From Ascidia mentula (Eukaryota; Chordata; Ascidiacea; Phlebobranchia; Ascidiidae): 64,000 bases of DNA. Below, piece after piece: positions 11,465 through 26,100 of the stretch. Position 1 is the first letter of the stretch, and each line of letters opens with the position of its first letter. A program made the translations under genes and the position numbers. Location: the NCBI GenBank assembly GCA_947561715.1, contig OX387200.1:7442501-7506500 (forward strand), written 5' to 3'. Below the pieces are notes generated by a model. It saw only the letters and a program-made list of their open reading frames with translations. It searched no databases and had not been told where the DNA came from.

Positions 11465-14450
11465 AGCATATGTTGATAGTACTTGTGCATATGATTGATT
11501 CAATTGTTCACATTTGGAAAACATAAATTGACGTGAAAAATTTTTCCGCAGTAGAACGCGTTGTTTACGACCTGAATTGTAATGCGTTTACAGACGAATG
11601 TGACATGTGTTAGTTAAAGTTATAATAAGAATGGTTAAGGTTATTGTTATCGTTTTTTTACTGTTTGCAAAAGGAATAAGATGCGTTGTTAGTTACTTCA
11701 TTTGAAGTGTCATATAGGTATAGGTTGAAGAAAACTATTATGCTTGTTTCGTCGAAACCTAATTCTATTTCATTTTGCGTGCGGTGCTTTACGTTTGTAG
11801 ACTCCATTTATTCTGCTGATGTTTGTGTGTGTTAGGCAAAGGTATGACGACAACCAATTTATAATATACAGCTACCGATTGCTTTGCATATATTATTCCG
11901 TCATAAAGAAATGATAAAAATATATCCCCAATTGATTTGTATTTTTGTCTATTTGTAAGCTTTATGGTTTTTCACATAAAACGGGTTAAAACATTCAGGC
12001 GTATTCTACCATAAAACCTGACATTATGCTGATAGGAGTTCTAACGAACGACAAGAATAAATCCGTTATCTTGATTTCATCATGTACTCGGTACATAAGA
12101 AACGCTTTACCTACATGACGTTGTTTTTTATTGTGCGTTATCTTTTTGAATGTGTAAAATGTACACTATTGCAGGTTTTATTCATTGCTTTCTTCCATTT
12201 TAAAGCCCTGCCAGAATTTGTCAAAAAATTAACTTTTCAAAACATGCACAAAAACAATTTAACCCATGGATTTATTCATTTAGCAAAATTGCTTCGAATA
12301 TTGAATCACATAGGAGGGCAAAGTTATGTGATGGTAGCAAGCAACTGTCTCTTCTCCGTCAGTGAGCTTGTAGCTATAAATATGTGAAGTAAATAACTTC
12401 AGCATTAACAACAGTTAATTTGACTCTTTTACCGTCTTTGTTTTGTTCTGATATTTTTGTTTCTCCTTCTTTGTACTTTCCTTTATTGGGACATGAGTTC
12501 GTTTCCGAGGACGTTCGTAACAGTAATAACATACGAGGTAAATATGACTGCTGCTGTTAAAACAACAAATGAGATGTGGGACATGCTGTCAGCACCCAAG
12601 TTTTGCTATACATTAAACCGCCCAGCAAACTCCCAGCTCCATAACCTGCAGAATCAATTAGTAGTGCAAGGGAGTACTATATCCAAGTTTTACTGAATAG
12701 AAGATCGTGCCACTGGATTTAACGTACTTTACTTCCCTTCTTGAAAAACCCAGAACGAGACACATGTTTTATATGTTCGACAAGGCACAATTTATTGTAG
12801 CTCTGCATTAAAAGTGCGCAATAAATATAAACAATTATCCTAGGTAAAGGTATTTTGACTTATAAACCAGCATGTATTAATCAGAAGCATTTATGTTCCA
12901 CACATCCATTTACCTATTGCCTATAGGATGGCGTTAATCACTCCCATGCTAGTTGCTCTAAGTTCAGGGGTTGTGGTGTCACCGATGAAATGACATATTT
13001 CTATCCAGGTGACCGCCCATGAAAGCCCACGAATTGCTTTTGAGGCCACAAGGTGCCACGCTTGTGTAGCGGCGGTGTAAAAAAATATGTAGAGCTGTAT
13101 TCATATTTTAAATTTTGTTTGTTTAAATCGATAAACGGTTGTAATGTTATTTTTGAGATGATGTGAGATGACGTTTTCGACCACAAACAAAAGTAGCATT
13201 GAACCCCACCACGCGAATATTAGTGACAATAATCTAAAACCGCAAGGTGGTGCTATTCACAAATAAATAACACATTTTTGGGATTTGAACCCAGGAAAAA
13301 AGTTAAAAACTACAGTTGGCTAATCGATCGAAGATCTTTTTTTTCAAACATAAAGAACTGAACTGTATCGGGATTTTCGCACATAGGATAACCTAAGTTT
13401 AAATCCCTGTGGGTTAAAAAATGAAACAATAACTCTTTGGCTTAGGATTTATGCTCAAAACTCACAACGCCACCAAAATCGTCTTTACTTTAAGGTCAGT
13501 AAAACGAGCTTTCTCGTCCGTTTCCGCTTGTAGAGTTAATGAACTTCAGAGCAAAGGGCAAATGGAATGTACAACACGTTACCACACAACTCTAACTCGG
13601 CCCAGCAATCTGTATGACATGAAATTATAGTACCTTAAGGAATTTCAAGGGGCGTGTGGAGGTTGCAGACGTTAATAAAGCATGGAATCGACTCGAAATA
13701 GGGTTTGTAAGCCCGTATGTGTATTTGTGCTTATAGCCATGACCTGAACGCACGCCAAGGGAGTAGCAAAACTAAATCGAGCATGGCCGCTGCTCAAAAT
13801 GACTATATTCTTACCAGACTATCCACAAATATAAGTGTCCTCAGACAAAATGTAAGAGTGGGCTGTGCAGATTCTTAAGATCATAGTCAAATGTACGACC
13901 TCATTTGTGTGGACAAACACAAAAATATCGTTCTGCTAAAAGCACCGCGTGGTCAGTTCAACTACAATTACAACATGCCTTAATGTTTACAAAGAAACGA
14001 AGTAGTTGGCCCTTTTTAACAGAAAGCAATTAAGCAAAACGTTCCAACCTTAAACTGATTCTCGAGGAATTTCTGCCCAAACTTTTTCAAACAAAGTTTT
14101 TCAGTGATGTCCGATTTTTTATTGATATGTAAAGCATTATATTGTTCTGTTATGTATCTTGTGACATTAACAAAATCATGTTGTATGTTCATGTTGAACG
14201 TCGAGGGTAGGATTTTGTCAAACATTATCAATAATGACGTTCATATCGTGTGTAGCGCACTATTCCTATAGATTTATTGTAACCTTATTGGCAGTTACAA
14301 TAACAATAATACAACAACATGTCTGCATATTACTGCAACACATGTATGATTTTATTTGTCCACATTTTGGACCACCTAGAGTTCCATTATTCTCCTTAGT
14401 TTGTCACTCTATTTGCGTCCGTTCAGGTCAGTGCTAAACACATTCGGGCT
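11465..14450. other. Gene-free flank downstream of copy B
   Basis: Up to about 13610 this is arm sequence shared with 47280-49220. The region around 13280 (tttgaacccagg) is B-box-like on the minus strand and may be a SINE trace. Open frames here are short, are not conserved between the arms as proteins, and match no family I know. Positions 13610-14450 show nothing I can name. Confidence 0.5.
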
Positions 14451-14459
14451 CACAAACCC

Positions 14460-15270
14460 GATTTCGAGCCGAGGCCATGCTTGATCAACGTCTGGAACCA
14501 CAAAAACGCAGCTGCAATTCCCTGAAACTGCATTCAGAGTTTTGAACCAACTTGTCTCGAAGTAACCAAGCAAAACTCTTTGTATTTCTCGCAAATGCAC
14601 AACGATGGTAATTGTGTCATGTGCTAAAAGCTTTTTATGAATATGATAAACAACAAATGGAACTGTACAATAACAAAGATATCAGCTAAATTGCATTGCG
14701 ATAAGTTAATTTTCAGTAAAGTGTGAGTTTCAGTAATTTCCGTGTGTTGCGACGAGCATTAAGGTCATGGTCAAATGCAAATATACGCACGTCACGTCTT
14801 CAACCACATACACAACACGCCTCCCAAATTTGACATTTTTGCCCAACACAGTTTTGAGCCCAACTTTTCTGCAAGCAACCAAACAAAGCAGTGTACTTTG
14901 TAGATCCGTATCAATTGTTTTTCCCATCTTTTAATCGCAGCTGAAGGCTTTTTATCAACAATTTGAACAATAAATGAAATACCACGTTAGCAAATATACT
15001 CGACATTCAATTTTATCATGATGGCATTTTGTTTTGCCGTAACTGTTGATAAAAAGCGGTAAAAAAAACACATTTCACGTTGTTTAGGCAAAAACACGAT
15101 AAAACAGCATGAAATGCCGTTGCAAAATCAAAATCTTGCCGACAAGAGCACATTGTCAGCATTTTATTGAAACTTATTTTTTATTTTTGTGGTGATAACA
15201 ATTTCTTTGATATTGGATAGTGAAGTCGGCTTATATTTCAAGAAGTATCGGTTTTTTTTTTAGTTTAAGA
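14460..15270. repeat. Local repeat block, first copy
   Basis: Positions 14460-14720 (ggccatgcttgatcaacgtc ... aacaacaaatggaactgtacaataacaaag) recur at about 15370-15600 and again at 32590-32870. Positions 14740-15270 (ggtcatggtcaaatgcaa, tcgacattcaatttt, tttctttgatattgg) recur at about 16030-16350. The two blocks together form an imperfect tandem pair upstream of the giant peptide gene. No coding capacity is evident. Confidence 0.7.
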
Positions 15271-15369
15271 ATATGTTTTCGTTTCTGGTTCGCATTCAGC
15301 TCGCGTTCAGCTTGCGTTCAGATCACGGTCGACTGCCAACTTGAGCTGACAAACCTAAATACGCCTTGT

Positions 15370-16350
15370 CACGCGATCAGGTCAGGACTAAATGCACAAA
15401 CTTGTCTGGAAGTATCCAAGCAAAACTCTTTGTATTTGTCGCAAATGCACAAGGATGGTAATTGTGTCATATGGTTTTGCTCCACCGCTCAATCGAGTCT
15501 AAACGATTTTATTAAAATAAAAAACAATAAATAGAACTGTACAATAACAAAGATAACGGCAGAAATGCATTGGGATAAGTTAATTTTTTCGGTAAAAGCT
15601 TATTTGGCCAATAGGTTTATTATCATTAATTGACCTTTAATAACATTGTATTTACCACAGTAAGGGTAAATTTATTGCGGCTTCATTTCTATTGTTTGTT
15701 TTTTAGAATTGAATTAAACAAAACTATATGTCAACATTTATTAGGTTCCTTGTAAAAGACGATTCTGGATTTTCTTACTTGTTTTCCATTCCATTTGACG
15801 CGCGCGTGTAGGTCATGGTCAAATGCTGCATGACAACTAACCTGTTTTATTTAGCTGATTTTTTGAATGTTTACATGTAAATCTTTTGTTCTAAACACCC
15901 TTTGCGGTTTAACATAATGCATGCATACACATGTATTATTCCCAGGCGTTAAAAACAATATTCTTCATTTGCTGCAAGAAACTTTCAAGGGACAATAGTG
16001 TGAGTTTCAGTGAATTTGTATCGGTTTACTGCCGTGCGTTTCAACTGGCATTTTGGTCATGGTCAAATGCAAAAATACACACGTCACGTCTGCGACCACA
16101 CATACTACAACAAATAAAACAACACGTTAACAAAGATTCTCGACATTCAATTTCATCACAATGACATTTTGTTATGTTAAAATTGTTGATAAATAGCGAC
16201 AAAAAAAATACATTTCACGCTGTTTGTCAATGAAAGCACATAGTCAGCATTTTATTGAAACATATGTTTTATTTTAGTGGTAATTACAATTTCTTTGATA
16301 TTGGACAGTGCAGTCGGATTATGTTTCAAGCAGCATCAGGTTTCACCTTT
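15370..16350. repeat. Local repeat block, second copy
   Basis: This is the second member of the imperfect tandem pair starting at 14460. The first part matches 14460-14720 and 32590-32870; the last part (16030-16350) matches 14740-15270. The middle (15600-16030) is less similar and holds a partial extra ggtcatggtcaaatgc at about 15811. Confidence 0.65.
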
Positions 16351-17115
16351 TCATTTTATTTCCCTTTTTTTTTAGAAAAGTATTGAATCTTGAAGTTTTT
16401 TTTCACGTAATAGTTCTTGCAACCCCTTGTATTAATAAATTATGTACTTCCAGAAAGAAACTGATTTCGTACCGCAACGTATTCAAGTAATTTGTATCAT
16501 TCATCTACACTAAAGTTGATGGGAAATGAGTGTCGTTTTCCAGAGCAATATTATTTAAATAATCACAAATAAATAAGTCTTCTAATAGTCATGGTGATTG
16601 GTTTACGCATAGTTGTTCATTGTGAATAACATTAACAAATAAAACATAACACGTGATAATTTACTGTGTGGTGATATAGGACAGTACCAACTGAATTAAT
16701 TCGTTTACAAAGCTCGACTCTTTTATTCGCCTTTATGGGCTACTAGCCATGAGGGGTTGACTCTATTGGTGCGCATCAACACGCCTTATTGCATGTTTAC
16801 GCCACTGCCTTTTACCTCATTTCATGTTTAAAACTAGAGCCTAGAGTGTATTTCTTTCTCAGGCGAGATACCGAGGGGTTGTCGCGCCTCTCGCAGTTTT
16901 TAGTGTTAGTTTCTGTTGAAGAATTTTATGGTGTTTCATCGTCGATACCTTGTCTGGCAGTCTGATAATTGTTCAAAACGTTACACTGGATTTTTACTTT
17001 TTTATCAAGTTTCTTATTTTAAGATAGAATTTAACGATATCAATACAGCCACCGTTAGTATTTCTTTTTTTAATTATAGCTTGATCCTAACGCTAATTGC
17101 CGACCAATATTTTTT

Positions 17116-17117
17116 AG
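17116..17117 (+). promoter_or_regulatory. Candidate (trans-)splice acceptor just before the giant ORF
   Basis: The sequence aatattttttag ends 8 bases before the ATG at 17126. The U-rich tract plus AG so close to the start codon is what a spliced-leader acceptor looks like in organisms that trans-splice, as tunicates do. It could equally be an ordinary acceptor after a 5' non-coding exon. Confidence 0.35.
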
Positions 17118-17125
17118 TTCAAAAA

Positions 17126-20100
17126 ATGGAAAGCAAATCCAATAAAGCCCTAATTGTGTTGCTGTTGTTTGGACTGTGGTTATGCTCCAATGGCCAATAT
17201 AGTAGTAAAATAAATCGCCAAAAACGGAGTGAAGAAAATGTTTTACCTCCCCTACCCGGATTCAACAGCAACATGGAAAATCGCCAAAAACGGAGTGAAG
17301 AAAATGTTTTACCTCCCCTACCCGGATTCAACAGCAACATGGAAAATCGCCAAAAACGGAGTGAAGAAAATGTTTTACCTCCCCTACCCGGATTCAACAG
17401 CAACATGGAAAATCGCCAAAAACGGAGTGAAGAACATATTTTACCTCCCCTACCCGGATTCAACAGCAACATGGAAAATCGCCAAAAACGGAGTGAAGAA
17501 CATGTTTTACCTCCCCAACCCGGATTCAACAGCAACATGGAAAATCGCCAAAAACGGAGTGAAGAAAATGTTTTACCTCCCCTACCCGGATTCAACAGCA
17601 ACATGGAAAATCGCCAAAAACGGAGTGAAGAACATGTTTTACCTCCCCTACCCGGATTCAACAGCAACATGGAAAATCGCCAAAAACGGAGTGAAGAACA
17701 TGTTTTACCTCCCCTACCCGGATTCAACAGCAACATGGAAAATCGCCAAAAACGGAGTGAAGAAAATGTTTTACCTCCCCTACCCGGATTCAACAGCAAC
17801 ATGGAAAATCGCCAAAAACGGAGTGAAGAAAATGTTTTACCTCCCCTACCCGGATTCAACAACAACATGGAAAATCGCCAAAAACGGAGTGAAGAAAATG
17901 TTTTACCTCCCCTACCCGGATTCAACAGCAACATGGAAAATCGCCAAAAACGGAGTGAAGAACATGTTTTACCTCCCCTACCCGGATTCAACAGCAACAT
18001 GGAAAATTGCCAAAAACGGAGTGAAGAACATGTTTTACCTCCCCTACCCGGATTCAACAACAACATGGAAAATCGCCAAAAACGGAGTGAAGAAAATGTT
18101 TTACCTCCCCTACCCGGATTCAAAAGCAACATGGAAAATCGCCAAAAACGGAGTGAAGAAAATGTTTTACCTCCCCTACCCGGATTCAACAGCAACATGG
18201 AAAATCGCCAAAAACGGAGTGAAGAAAATGTTTTACCTCCCCTACCCGGATTCAACAGCAACATGGAAAATCGCCAAAAACGGAGTGAAGAAAATGTTTT
18301 ACCTCCCCTACCCGGATTCAACAGCAACATGGAAAATCGCCAAAAACGGAGTGAAGAACATGTTTTACCTCCCCTACCCGGATTCAACAGCAACATGGAA
18401 AATCGCCAAAAACGGAGTGAAGAACATGTTTTACCTCCCCTACCCGGATTCAACAGCAACATGGAAAATCGCCAAAAACGGAGTGAAGAAAATGTTTTAC
18501 CTCCCCTACCCGGATTCAACAGCAACATGGAAAATCGCCAAAAACGGAGTGAAGAAAATGTTTTACCTCCCCTACCCGGATTCAACAACAACATGGAAAA
18601 TCGCCAAAAACGGAGTGAAGAAAATGTTTTACCTTCCCTACCCGGATTCAACAGCAACATGGAAAATCGCCAAAAACGGAGTGAAGAACATGTTTTACCT
18701 CCCCTACCCGGATTCAACAGCAACATGGAAAATTGCCAAAAACGGAGTGAAGAACATGTTTTACCTCCCCTACCCGGATTCAACAACAACATGGAAAATC
18801 GCCAAAAACGGAGTGAAGAAAATGTTTTACCTCCCCTACCCGGATTCAACAGCAACATGGAAAATCGCCAAAAACGGAGTGAAGAACATGTTTTACCTCC
18901 CCTACCCGGATTCAACAGCAACATGGAAAATCGCCAAAAACGGAGTGAAGAAAATGTTTTACCTCCCCTACCCGGATTCAACAGCAACATGGAAAATCGC
19001 CAAAAACGGAGTGAAGAAAATGTTTTACCTCCCCTACCCGGATTCAACAGCAACATGGAAAATCGCCAAAAACGGAGTGAAGAACATGTTTTACCTCCCC
19101 TACCCGGATTCAACAACAACATGGAAAATCGCCAAAAACGGAGTGAAGAACATGTTTTACCTCCCCTACCCAGATTCAACAACAACATGGAAAATCGCCA
19201 AAAACGGAGTGAAGAAAATGTTTTACCTCCCCTACCCGGATTCAACAGCAACATGGAAAATCGCCAAAAACGGAGTGAAGAACATGTTTTACCTCCCCTA
19301 CCCGGATTCAACAACAACATGGAAAATCGCCAAAAACGGAGTGAAGAAAATGTTTTACCTCCCCTACCCGGATTCAACAGCAACATGGAAAATCGCCAAA
19401 AACGGAGTGAAGAAAATGTTTTACCTCCCCTACCCGGATTCAACAGCAACATGGAAAATCGCCAAAAACGGAGTGAAGAACATGTTTTACCTCCCCTACC
19501 CGGATTCAACAACAACATGGAAAATCGCCAAAAACGGAGTGAAGAAAATGTTTTACCTCCCCTACCCGGATTCAACAACAGCATGGAAAATCGCCAAAAA
19601 CGGAGTGAAGAAAATGTTTTACCTCCCCTACCCGGATTCAACAGCAACATGGAAAATCGCCAAAAACGGAGTGAAGAAAATGTTTTACCTCCCCTACCCG
19701 GATTCAACAGCAACATGGAAAATCGCCAAAAACGGAGTGAAGAAAATGTTTTACCTCCCCTACCCGGATTCAACAGCAACATGGAAAATCGCCAAAAACG
19801 GAGTGAAGAAAATGTTTTACCTCCCCTACCCGGATTCAACAGCAACATGGAAAATCGCCAAAAACGGAGTGAAGAAAATGTTTTACCTCCCCTACCCGGA
19901 TTCAACAGCAACATGGAAAATCGCCAAAAACGGAGTGAAGAAAATGTTTTACCTCCCCTACCCGGATTCAACAACAACATGGAAAATCGCCAAAAACGGA
20001 GTGAAGAAAATGTTTTACCTCCCCTACCCGGATTCAACAGCAACATGGAAAATCGCCAAAAACGGAGTGAAGAAAATGTTTTACCTCCCCTACCCGGATT

Positions 20101-23100
20101 CAACAGCAACATGGAAAATCGCCAAAAACGGAGTGAAGAACATGTTTTACCTCCCCTACCCGGATTCAACAGCAACATGGAAAATCGCCAAAAACGGAGT
20201 GAAGAAAATGTTTTACCTCCCCTACCCGGATTCAACAGCAACATGGAAAATCGCCAAAAACGGAGTGAAGAACATGTTTTACCTCCCCTACCCGGATTCA
20301 ACAACAACATGGAAAATCGCCAAAAACGGAGTGAAGAACATGTTTTACCTCCCCTACCCAGATTCAACAACAACATGGAAAATCGCCAAAAACGGAGTGA
20401 AGAAAATGTTTTACCTCCCCTACCCGGATTCAACAGCAACATGGAAAATCGCCAAAAACGGAGTGAAGAACATGTTTTACCTCCCCTACCCGGATTCAAC
20501 AACAACATGGAAAATCGCCAAAAACGGAGTGAAGAAAATGTTTTACCTCCCCTACCCGGATTCAACAGCAACATGGAAAATCGCCAAAAACGGAGTGAAG
20601 AAAATGTTTTACCTCCCCTACCCGGATTCAACAGCAACATGGAAAATCGCCAAAAACGGAGTGAAGAACATGTTTTACCTCCCCTACCCGGATTCAACAA
20701 CAACATGGAAAATCGCCAAAAACGGAGTGAAGAAAATGTTTTACCTCCCCTACCCGGATTCAACAGCAACATGGAAAATCGCCCAAAACGGAGTGAAGAA
20801 AATGTTTTACATCCCCTACCCGGATTCAACAGCAACATGGAAAATCGCCCAAAACGGAGTGAAGAAAATGTTTTACCTCCCCTACCCGGATTCAACAACA
20901 ACATGGAAAATTGCCAAAAACGGAGTGAAGAAAATGTTTTACATCCCCTACCCGGATTCAACAACAACATGGAAAATCGCCAAAAACGGAGTGAAGAACA
21001 TGTTTTACCTCCCCTACCCGGATTCAACAACAACATGGAAAATCGCCAAAAACGGAGTGAAGAAAATGTTTTACCTCTCCTACCCGGATTCAACAGCAAC
21101 ATGGAAAATCGCCAAAAACGGAGTGAAGAAAATGTTTTACCTCCCCTACCCGGATTCAACAACAACATGGAAAATTGCCAAAAACGGAGTGAAGAAAATG
21201 TTTTACCTCCCCTACCCGGATTCAACAGCAACATGGAAAATCGCCAAAAACGGAGTGAAGAAAATGTTTTACCTCCCCTACCCGGATTCAACAACAACAT
21301 GGAAAATTGCCAAAAACGGAGTGAAGAAAATGTTTTACCTCCCCTACCCGGATTCAACAACAACATGGAAAATTGCCAAAAACGGAGTGAAGAAAATGTT
21401 TTACCTCCCCTACCCGGATTCAACAACAACATGGAAAATTGCCAAAAACGGAGTGAAGAAAATGTTTTACCTCCCCTACCCGGATTCAACAGCAACATGG
21501 AAAATTGCCAAAAACGGAGTGAAGAAAATGTTTTACCTCCCCTACCCGGATTCAACAACAACATGGAAAATTGCCAAAAACGGAGTGAAGAAAATGTTTT
21601 ACCTCCCCTACCCGGATTCAACAACAACATGGAAAATTGCCAAAAACGGAGTGAAGAAAATGTTTTACCTCCCCTACCCGGATTCAACAGCAACATGGAA
21701 AATTGCCAAAAACGGAGTGAAGAAAATGTTTTACCTCCCCTACCCGGATTCAACAACAACATGGAAAATTGCCAAAAACGGAGTGAAGAAAATGTTTTAC
21801 CTCCCCTACCCGGATTCAACAACAACATGGAAAATTGCCAAAAACGGAGTGAAGAAAATGTTTTACCTCCCCTACCCGGATTCAACAACAACATGGAAAA
21901 TTGCCAAAAACGGAGTGAAGAAAATGTTTTACCTCCCCTACCCGGATTCAACAGCAACATGGAAAATTGCCAAAAACGGAGTGAAGAAAATGTTTTACCT
22001 CCCCTACCCGGATTCAACAACAACATGGAAAATCGCCAAAAACGGAGTGAAGAACATGTTTTACCTCCCCTACCCGGATTCAACAACAACATGGAAAATC
22101 GCCAAAAACGGAGTGAAGAAAATGTTTTACCTCTCCTACCCGGATTCAACAGCAACATGGAAAATCGCCAAAAACGGAGTGAAGAAAATGTTTTACCTCC
22201 CCTACCCGGATTCAACAACAACATGGAAAATCGCCAAAAACGGAGTGAAGAACATGTTTTACCTCCCCTACCCGGATTCAACAACAACATGGAAAATCGC
22301 CAAAAACGGAGTGAAGAAAATGTTTTACCTCCCCTACCCGGATTCAACAACAACATGGAAAATCGCCAAAAACGGAGTGAAGAACATGTTTTTCATCCCC
22401 TACCCGGATTCAACAGCAACATGGAAAATCGCCAAAAACGGAGTGAAGAAAATGTTTTACCTCCCCTACCCGGATTCAACAACAACATGGAAAATCGCCA
22501 AAAACGGAGTGAAGAAAATGTTTTACCTCCCCTACCCGGATTCAACAACAACATGGAAAATTGCCAAAAACGGAGTGAAGAAAATGTTTTACCTCCCCTA
22601 CCCGGATTCAACAGCAACATGGAAAATCGCCAAAAACGGAGTGAAGAAAATGTTTTACCTCCCCTACCCGGATTCAACAACAACATGGAAAATTGCCAAA
22701 AACGGAGTGAAGAAAATGTTTTACCTCCCCTACCCGGATTCAACAACAACATGGAAAATTGCCAAAAACGGAGTGAAGAAAATGTTTTACCTCCCCTACC
22801 CGGATTCAACAGCAACATGGAAAATTGCCAAAAACGGAGTGAAGAAAATGTTTTACCTCCCCTACCCGGATTCAACAACAACATGGAAAATTGCCAAAAA
22901 CGGAGTGAAGAAAATGTTTTACCTCCCCTACCCGGATTCAACAACAACATGGAAAATTGCCAAAAACGGAGTGAAGAAAATGTTTTACCTCCCCTACCCG
23001 GATTCAACAGCAACATGGAAAATTGCCAAAAACGGAGTGAAGAAAATGTTTTACCTCCCCTACCCGGATTCAACAACAACATGGAAAATTGCCAAAAACG

Positions 23101-26100
23101 GAGTGAAGAAAATGTTTTACCTCCCCTACCCGGATTCAACAACAACATGGAAAATTGCCAAAAACGGAGTGAAGAAAATGTTTTACCTCCCCTACCCGGA
23201 TTCAACAACAACATGGAAAATTGCCAAAAACGGAGTGAAGAAAATGTTTTACCTCCCCTACCCGGATTCAACAGCAACATGGAAAATTGCCAAAAACGGA
23301 GTGAAGAAAATGTTTTACCTCCCCTACCCGGATTCAACAACAACATGGAAAATCGCCAAAAACGGAGTGAAGAACATGTTTTACCTCCCCTACCCGGATT
23401 CAACAACAACATGGAAAATCGCCAAAAACGGAGTGAAGAACATGTTTTACCTCCCCTACCCGGATTCAACAACAACATGGAAAATCGCCAAAAACGGAGT
23501 GAAGAAAATGTTTTACCTCCCCTACCCGGATTCAACAACAACATGGAAAATCGCCAAAAACGGAGTGAAGAACATGTTTTTCATCCCCTACCCGGATTCA
23601 ACAGCAACATGGAAAATCGCCAAAAACGGAGTGAAGAAAATGTTTTACCTCCCCTACCCGGATTCAACAACAACATGGAAAATCGCCAAAAACGGAGTGA
23701 AGAACATGTTTTACCTCCCCTACCCGGATTCAACAGCAACATGGAAAATCGCCAAAAACGGAGTGAAGAAAATGTTTTACCTCCCCTACCCGGATTCAAC
23801 AGCAACATGGAAAATCGCCAAAAACGGAGTGAAGAACATGTTTTACCTCCCCTACCCGGATTCAACAACAACATGGAAAATCGCCAAAAACGGAGTGAAG
23901 AACATGTTTTACCTCCCCTACCCAGATTCAACAACAACATGGAAAATCGCCAAAAACGGAGTGAAGAAAATGTTTTACCTCCCCTACCCGGATTCAACAG
24001 CAACATGGAAAATCGCCAAAAACGGAGTGAAGAACATGTTTTACCTCCCCTACCCGGATTCAACAACAACATGGAAAATCGCCAAAAACGGAGTGAAGAA
24101 AATGTTTTACCTCCCCTACCCGGATTCAACAGCAACATGGAAAATCGCCAAAAACGGAGTGAAGAACATGTTTTACCTCCCCTACCCGGATTCAACAGCA
24201 ACATGGAAAATCGCCAAAAACGGAGTGAAGAAAATGTTTTACCTCCCCTACCCGGATTCAACAGCAACATGGAAAATCGCCAAAAACGGAGTGAAGAACA
24301 TGTTTTACCTCCCCTACCCGGATTCAACAACAACATGGAAAATCGCCAAAAACGGAGTGAAGAACATGTTTTACCTCCCCTACCCAGATTCAACAACAAC
24401 ATGGAAAATCGCCAAAAACGGAGTGAAGAAAATGTTTTACCTCCCCTACCCGGATTCAACAGCAACATGGAAAATCGCCAAAAACGGAGTGAAGAACATG
24501 TTTTACCTCCCCTACCCGGATTCAACAACAACATGGAAAATCGCCAAAAACGGAGTGAAGAAAATGTTTTACCTCCCCTACCCGGATTCAACAGCAACAT
24601 GGAAAATCGCCAAAAACGGAGTGAAGAAAATGTTTTACCTCCCCTACCCGGATTCAACAGCAACATGGAAAATCGCCAAAAACGGAGTGAAGAACATGTT
24701 TTACCTCCCCTACCCGGATTCAACAACAACATGGAAAATCGCCAAAAACGGAGTGAAGAAAATGTTTTACCTCCCCTACCCGGATTCAACAGCAACATGG
24801 AAAATCGCCCAAAACGGAGTGAAGAAAATGTTTTACATCCCCTACCCGGATTCAACAGCAACATGGAAAATCGCCCAAAACGGAGTGAAGAAAATGTTTT
24901 ACCTCCCCTACCCGGATTCAACAACAACATGGAAAATTGCCAAAAACGGAGTGAAGAAAATGTTTTACATCCCCTACCCGGATTCAACAACAACATGGAA
25001 AATCGCCAAAAACGGAGTGAAGAACATGTTTTACCTCCCCTACCCGGATTCAACAACAACATGGAAAATCGCCAAAAACGGAGTGAAGAAAATGTTTTAC
25101 CTCTCCTACCCGGATTCAACAGCAACATGGAAAATCGCCAAAAACGGAGTGAAGAAAATGTTTTACCTCCCCTACCCGGATTCAACAACAACATGGAAAA
25201 TTGCCAAAAACGGAGTGAAGAAAATGTTTTACCTCCCCTACCCGGATTCAACAGCAACATGGAAAATCGCCAAAAACGGAGTGAAGAAAATGTTTTACCT
25301 CCCCTACCCGGATTCAACAACAACATGGAAAATTGCCAAAAACGGAGTGAAGAAAATGTTTTACCTCCCCTACCCGGATTCAACAACAACATGGAAAATT
25401 GCCAAAAACGGAGTGAAGAAAATGTTTTACCTCCCCTACCCGGATTCAACAACAACATGGAAAATTGCCAAAAACGGAGTGAAGAAAATGTTTTACCTCC
25501 CCTACCCGGATTCAACAGCAACATGGAAAATTGCCAAAAACGGAGTGAAGAAAATGTTTTACCTCCCCTACCCGGATTCAACAACAACATGGAAAATTGC
25601 CAAAAACGGAGTGAAGAAAATGTTTTACCTCCCCTACCCGGATTCAACAACAACATGGAAAATTGCCAAAAACGGAGTGAAGAAAATGTTTTACCTCCCC
25701 TACCCGGATTCAACAGCAACATGGAAAATTGCCAAAAACGGAGTGAAGAAAATGTTTTACCTCCCCTACCCGGATTCAACAACAACATGGAAAATTGCCA
25801 AAAACGGAGTGAAGAAAATGTTTTACCTCCCCTACCCGGATTCAACAACAACATGGAAAATTGCCAAAAACGGAGTGAAGAAAATGTTTTACCTCCCCTA
25901 CCCGGATTCAACAACAACATGGAAAATTGCCAAAAACGGAGTGAAGAAAATGTTTTACCTCCCCTACCCGGATTCAACAGCAACATGGAAAATTGCCAAA
26001 AACGGAGTGAAGAAAATGTTTTACCTCCCCTACCCGGATTCAACAACAACATGGAAAATCGCCAAAAACGGAGTGAAGAACATGTTTTACCTCCCCTACC

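Larger units (their letters stand above)
5740..13610. repeat. Left arm of a large inverted duplication
   Basis: This arm matches 47280-54080 in reverse complement. Anchor pairs seen by eye: 5761 with about 54030, 6040 with about 53748, ATG 8038 with 52623, stop 11464 with 49224, 12830 with about 48465, 13140 with about 48170, 13560 with about 47400. It contains transporter copy B with its full 5' and 3' flanks. Transporter exon lengths are identical in the two arms from exon 1 to 12. The edges are approximate because similarity fades gradually. Confidence 0.8.

Noticed and set aside
12082-12387. 101-codon open frame downstream of copy B
   Set aside because: Not preserved as a frame in the mirrored region of the right arm.
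17119-22356. Antisense repeat proteins (MLLLNPGRGGKTF units)
   Set aside because: Shadow frames of the array, broken at every VFHP variant; no promoter or start context supports them.
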